Positions 4,641 to 6,765 of a DNA stretch of 6,765 bases are shown here, piece by piece (the stretch's first letter is position 1; each line of letters opens with the position of its first letter). The notes beneath the pieces are model-generated. The model did not search any database, was not told the DNA's origin, and saw nothing but the letters and a program-made list of their open reading frames with translations. The stretch lies in the NCBI GenBank assembly GCA_937892315.1, contig CALAVF010000063.1, forward strand, positions 1-6,765, in the 5' to 3' direction. Both the position numbers and the translations under genes were made by a program. This stretch comes from an uncultured Prevotellaceae bacterium. GTDB taxonomy: Bacteria; Bacteroidota; Bacteroidia; Bacteroidales; Bacteroidaceae.

Positions 4641-6765
4641 ATGAATTACAAATATTCTGACAGAGTAACACGAATTTTAGGTTACAGCAAAGAAGAGGCA
4701 CTGAGGCTCAACAACGACTACATCGGTCCTGAGCACTTGATGCTTGGTTTGATACGTGACGGCGAAAGCCGTGCCATGGATGTGCTCAGGAAGCGGTTCT
4801 ATGTGAACATCCCCACGGTGAAAGAAGTGCTGGAAAGAAGTGTGAGAGACAACGGTCAAAGACTGCTGTCCACGGACATTGCGTTGAATCAGAAATCCAA
4901 CAATGTCATGCGATTGGCTGTGCTGGAAGCACGTCTGATGAAGAGCGACGAAAGCGATGCCGAACACATGCTGCTGGCTTTGCTGAAACAGAAGGACAAT
5001 CTGGTGGCACAAATTCTGAGCGACTGCGATGTGACCTACAAGGCTCTCTACGACTCGCTGACCACTCAGAAAGCACCGTTGCAACCTCAAAACGATGTTG
5101 ATTACGACGAGGAGGATGAAGACGAGGAGGATGCTCCACCACCATCAAGTGGAAATGCCTCTGCCAACTCTAAAACTACCTCCAAGGCTACAAAAAAAGG
5201 TAATTCTGACACACCTGCCATCGACAAGTTCAGTTTCGACTTGACCCGTGCTGCCAGCGAAGGGAAACTCGACCCCGTGGTTGGTCGTGAGACGGAGATT
5301 GAGCGACTGGCTCAGATTCTCTCTCGCCGCAAGAAGAACAACCCTGTGCTGATTGGTGAACCCGGTGTGGGAAAGAGTGCCATCGTGGAAGGTTTGGCAA
5401 TGAGAATCAACGAACGGAAGGTGGCACGTGTGCTGTTTGGCAAACGAATTGTCAGCCTCGACATGTCAAGTGTGGTGGCTGGTACCAAGTACCGCGGACA
5501 ATTTGAGGAGCGTATGCGTAGCATCATCAACGAATTGCGTGCCAATCCTGACATCATCGTGTTCATCGACGAAATTCACACCCTTGTCGGTGCTGGCAAT
5601 CAGGCAGGTCAGATGGATGCTGCCAACATGATGAAGCCCGCCCTGGCACGAGGCGAATTGCAGTGCATCGGTGCCACCACGCTGGACGAATACCGCAAGA
5701 GCATCGAGAAAGATGGTGCTTTGGAACGTCGTTTCCAGAAGGTGATTGTGGAACAAACCACACCCGAAGAAACGCTCACCATCCTGCACAACATCAAAGA
5801 CCGCTACGAAGAGCACCACAACGTGACCTATACGGAAGAGGCACTCGAAATGTGTGTCAAACTGACAGAGCGATATGTGACCGACCGCAGTTTCCCCGAC
5901 AAAGCCATCGACGTGTTGGACGAAGTGGGCTCGCGCGTACATATAAATAATATAGACGTTCCCAAAGAGATTGAGGAAAAGGAGGCTCAGATTGCTGAAA
6001 TCCTCAAGAAGCAGGACAAAGCGGTGGCAAACCAAAACTTTGAACTTGCCGCCAGTTATCGCGACCACACCAAAATTCTGGGCGAAGAACTGGAACAGAT
6101 GAAGCAAGAATGGGAAGCGACACTCGAAGACAAGCGACAGAAAGTCACTGCTGACGATGTGGCACACACGGTGTCGATGATGACGGGTGTTCCAGTCAGC
6201 AAGATGGCAAGTGCCGAAGGTATCCGCATGAAGGGGATGCGTCAAGAGTTGAAAGACACGGTCATTGCACAGGATGCAGCGGTGGACAAACTGGTCAGCG
6301 CCATTCAGCGTAGCCGTGTGGGGCTGAAAGACCCGAATCGCCCGATTGGCGTGTTCATGTTCCTGGGACCTACGGGTGTGGGCAAGACCTTCTTGGCAAA
6401 GAAGTTGGCAGAGCAAATGTTCGGTTCGGCTGATGCGTTGATTCGTATCGACATGAGCGAATATATGGAGAAGTTCACCGTGAGCCGACTGGTGGGTGCT
6501 CCTCCGGGATATGTGGGGTATGAAGAAGGAGGTATGCTCACCGAGAAGGTTCGCCGCAAACCCTACTCTATCGTTTTGCTCGACGAAATTGAGAAGGCAC
6601 ATCCCGATGTGTTCAATCTGCTCCTACAGGTGATGGACGACGGACGACTGACCGACACGCAAGGCAGAACGATTGACTTCCGCAATACGGTCATCATCAT
6701 GACCAGCAATGTGGGTACCCGTCAGTTGAAGGAGGTTGGTCGTGGCGTCGGATTCTCAGCCATGG
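4641..6765 (+). CDS. clpC: ATP-dependent Clp protease ATPase subunit ClpC (3' end cut off by the window)
   Basis: The reading frame is open from the first ATG to the window end and gives 708 residues. Full ClpC is about 830-850, so roughly 130 C-terminal residues, including most of the D2 small domain, lie outside. ClpC is a cytoplasmic AAA+ unfoldase that feeds proteins to ClpP. The N domain has two Clp repeats (about 5-140; [12 protein letters not shown] at 27-38 and [10 protein letters not shown] at 106-115). An acidic then Ser/Thr/Lys-rich linker spans about 150-190 with DEEDEDEED at its core. D1 has Walker A GEPGVGKS (239-246), pore loop [11 protein letters not shown] (281-291, Y284), Walker B IIVFIDE (305-311) and RR363-364 as candidate arginine fingers. 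The short M domain (about 445-500) carries a UVR-like segment (461-484), which distinguishes ClpC from ClpB. D2 has Walker A GPTGVGKT (576-583), pore loop GYVGY (623-627) and Walker B VLLDEIEK (645-652). An in-frame stop at 4584-4586 with no intervening ATG supports the start. DEVGS (427-431) replaces the DEAGS I recall in homologues. Confidence 0.96.
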   Translation, partial: MNYKYSDRVTRILGYSKEEALRLNNDYIGPEHLMLGLIRDGESRAMDVLRKRFYVNIPTVKEVLERSVRDNGQRLLSTDIALNQKSNNVMRLAVLEARLMKSDESDAEHMLLALLKQKDNLVAQILSDCDVTYKALYDSLTTQKAPLQPQNDVDYDEEDEDEEDAPPPSSGNASANSKTTSKATKKGNSDTPAIDKFSFDLTRAASEGKLDPVVGRETEIERLAQILSRRKKNNPVLIGEPGVGKSAIVEGLAMRINERKVARVLFGKRIVSLDMSSVVAGTKYRGQFEERMRSIINELRANPDIIVFIDEIHTLVGAGNQAGQMDAANMMKPALARGELQCIGATTLDEYRKSIEKDGALERRFQKVIVEQTTPEETLTILHNIKDRYEEHHNVTYTEEALEMCVKLTERYVTDRSFPDKAIDVLDEVGSRVHINNIDVPKEIEEKEAQIAEILKKQDKAVANQNFELAASYRDHTKILGEELEQMKQEWEATLEDKRQKVTADDVAHTVSMMTGVPVSKMASAEGIRMKGMRQELKDTVIAQDAAVDKLVSAIQRSRVGLKDPNRPIGVFMFLGPTGVGKTFLAKKLAEQMFGSADALIRIDMSEYMEKFTVSRLVGAPPGYVGYEEGGMLTEKVRRKPYSIVLLDEIEKAHPDVFNLLLQVMDDGRLTDTQGRTIDFRNTVIIMTSNVGTRQLKEVGRGVGFSAM
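5106..5133 (+). repeat. short direct repeat encoding the ClpC acidic linker
   Basis: GACGAGGAGGATG occurs at 5106-5118 and 5121-5133, a 15-bp period that keeps the reading frame and encodes a repeated Asp-Glu-Glu-Asp unit. It produces the acidic stretch between the ClpC N domain and the first ATPase domain. Being in frame, repeat-length changes would alter only linker length. Confidence 0.85.

Noticed and set aside
5466..6602. Long (378-codon) open frame on the minus strand opposite clpC
   Set aside because: It is fully antisense to well-conserved ClpC D1/M/D2 motifs. The product is Cys/His/Phe/Leu/Val-rich low-grade sequence with no recognisable domain, as expected from the mirror of a codon-biased gene.
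1..6765. Mobile element, phage, CRISPR or defence island
   Set aside because: All five genes are recognisable housekeeping, envelope or secreted-enzyme families. There are no transposase, integrase, regularly spaced repeat or tRNA attachment signals.

Overview
The window looks like chromosomal DNA from a Bacteroidota species, most probably a Prevotella/Bacteroides relative. The evidence is: a perfect match to the Bacteroidota -7 promoter element TAnnTTTG upstream of proS; A/T-rich leaders without Shine-Dalgarno sequences before the genes; an archaeal/eukaryotic-type prolyl-tRNA synthetase; a ClpC of the Bacteroidales kind; and a signal peptide whose predicted cleavage leaves an N-terminal Gln. 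Coding DNA has moderate G+C, and the intergenic DNA is sharply A/T-rich. The genus is inferred from remembered protein similarity and was not tested.

Layout. Positions 1-83 are an A/T-rich intergenic tail with a tandem repeat and an extended imperfect palindrome, possibly a terminator. Positions 84-1553 (minus strand) hold a two-gene envelope unit. An OmpA-family lipoprotein (831-1553) is transcribed first, and the monofunctional peptidoglycan glycosyltransferase MtgA (84-809) follows after 21 bp. Positions 1554-1752 are a 199-bp divergent intergenic region with candidate promoters for both directions and an inverted repeat overlapping the proS promoter. On the plus strand come proS (1753-3231), a secreted serine peptidase of the S37 (S28-like) type (3251-4549), and clpC (4641 to the window end, truncated).

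The minus-strand pair fits cell-wall work: MtgA polymerises glycan strands from lipid II, and the OmpA-domain lipoprotein probably ties the envelope to peptidoglycan. The plus-strand genes cover tRNA charging with proline, periplasmic or extracellular peptide trimming, and cytoplasmic protein quality control. proS and the peptidase are only 19 bp apart and are probably co-transcribed. clpC sits 91 bp further on and may have its own promoter.

I found no mobile element, CRISPR array, RNA gene, phage gene or defence system. This is mostly ordinary core genome. The points worth a second look are small: a perfect 16-bp tandem duplication spanning the proS stop codon and forming the leader of the peptidase gene; an inverted repeat on the proS promoter; a ProRS whose zinc-ligand positions appear to be replaced; internal duplications in the OmpA glycine zipper and the ClpC acidic linker; and the tandem palindromic repeat at the left edge.
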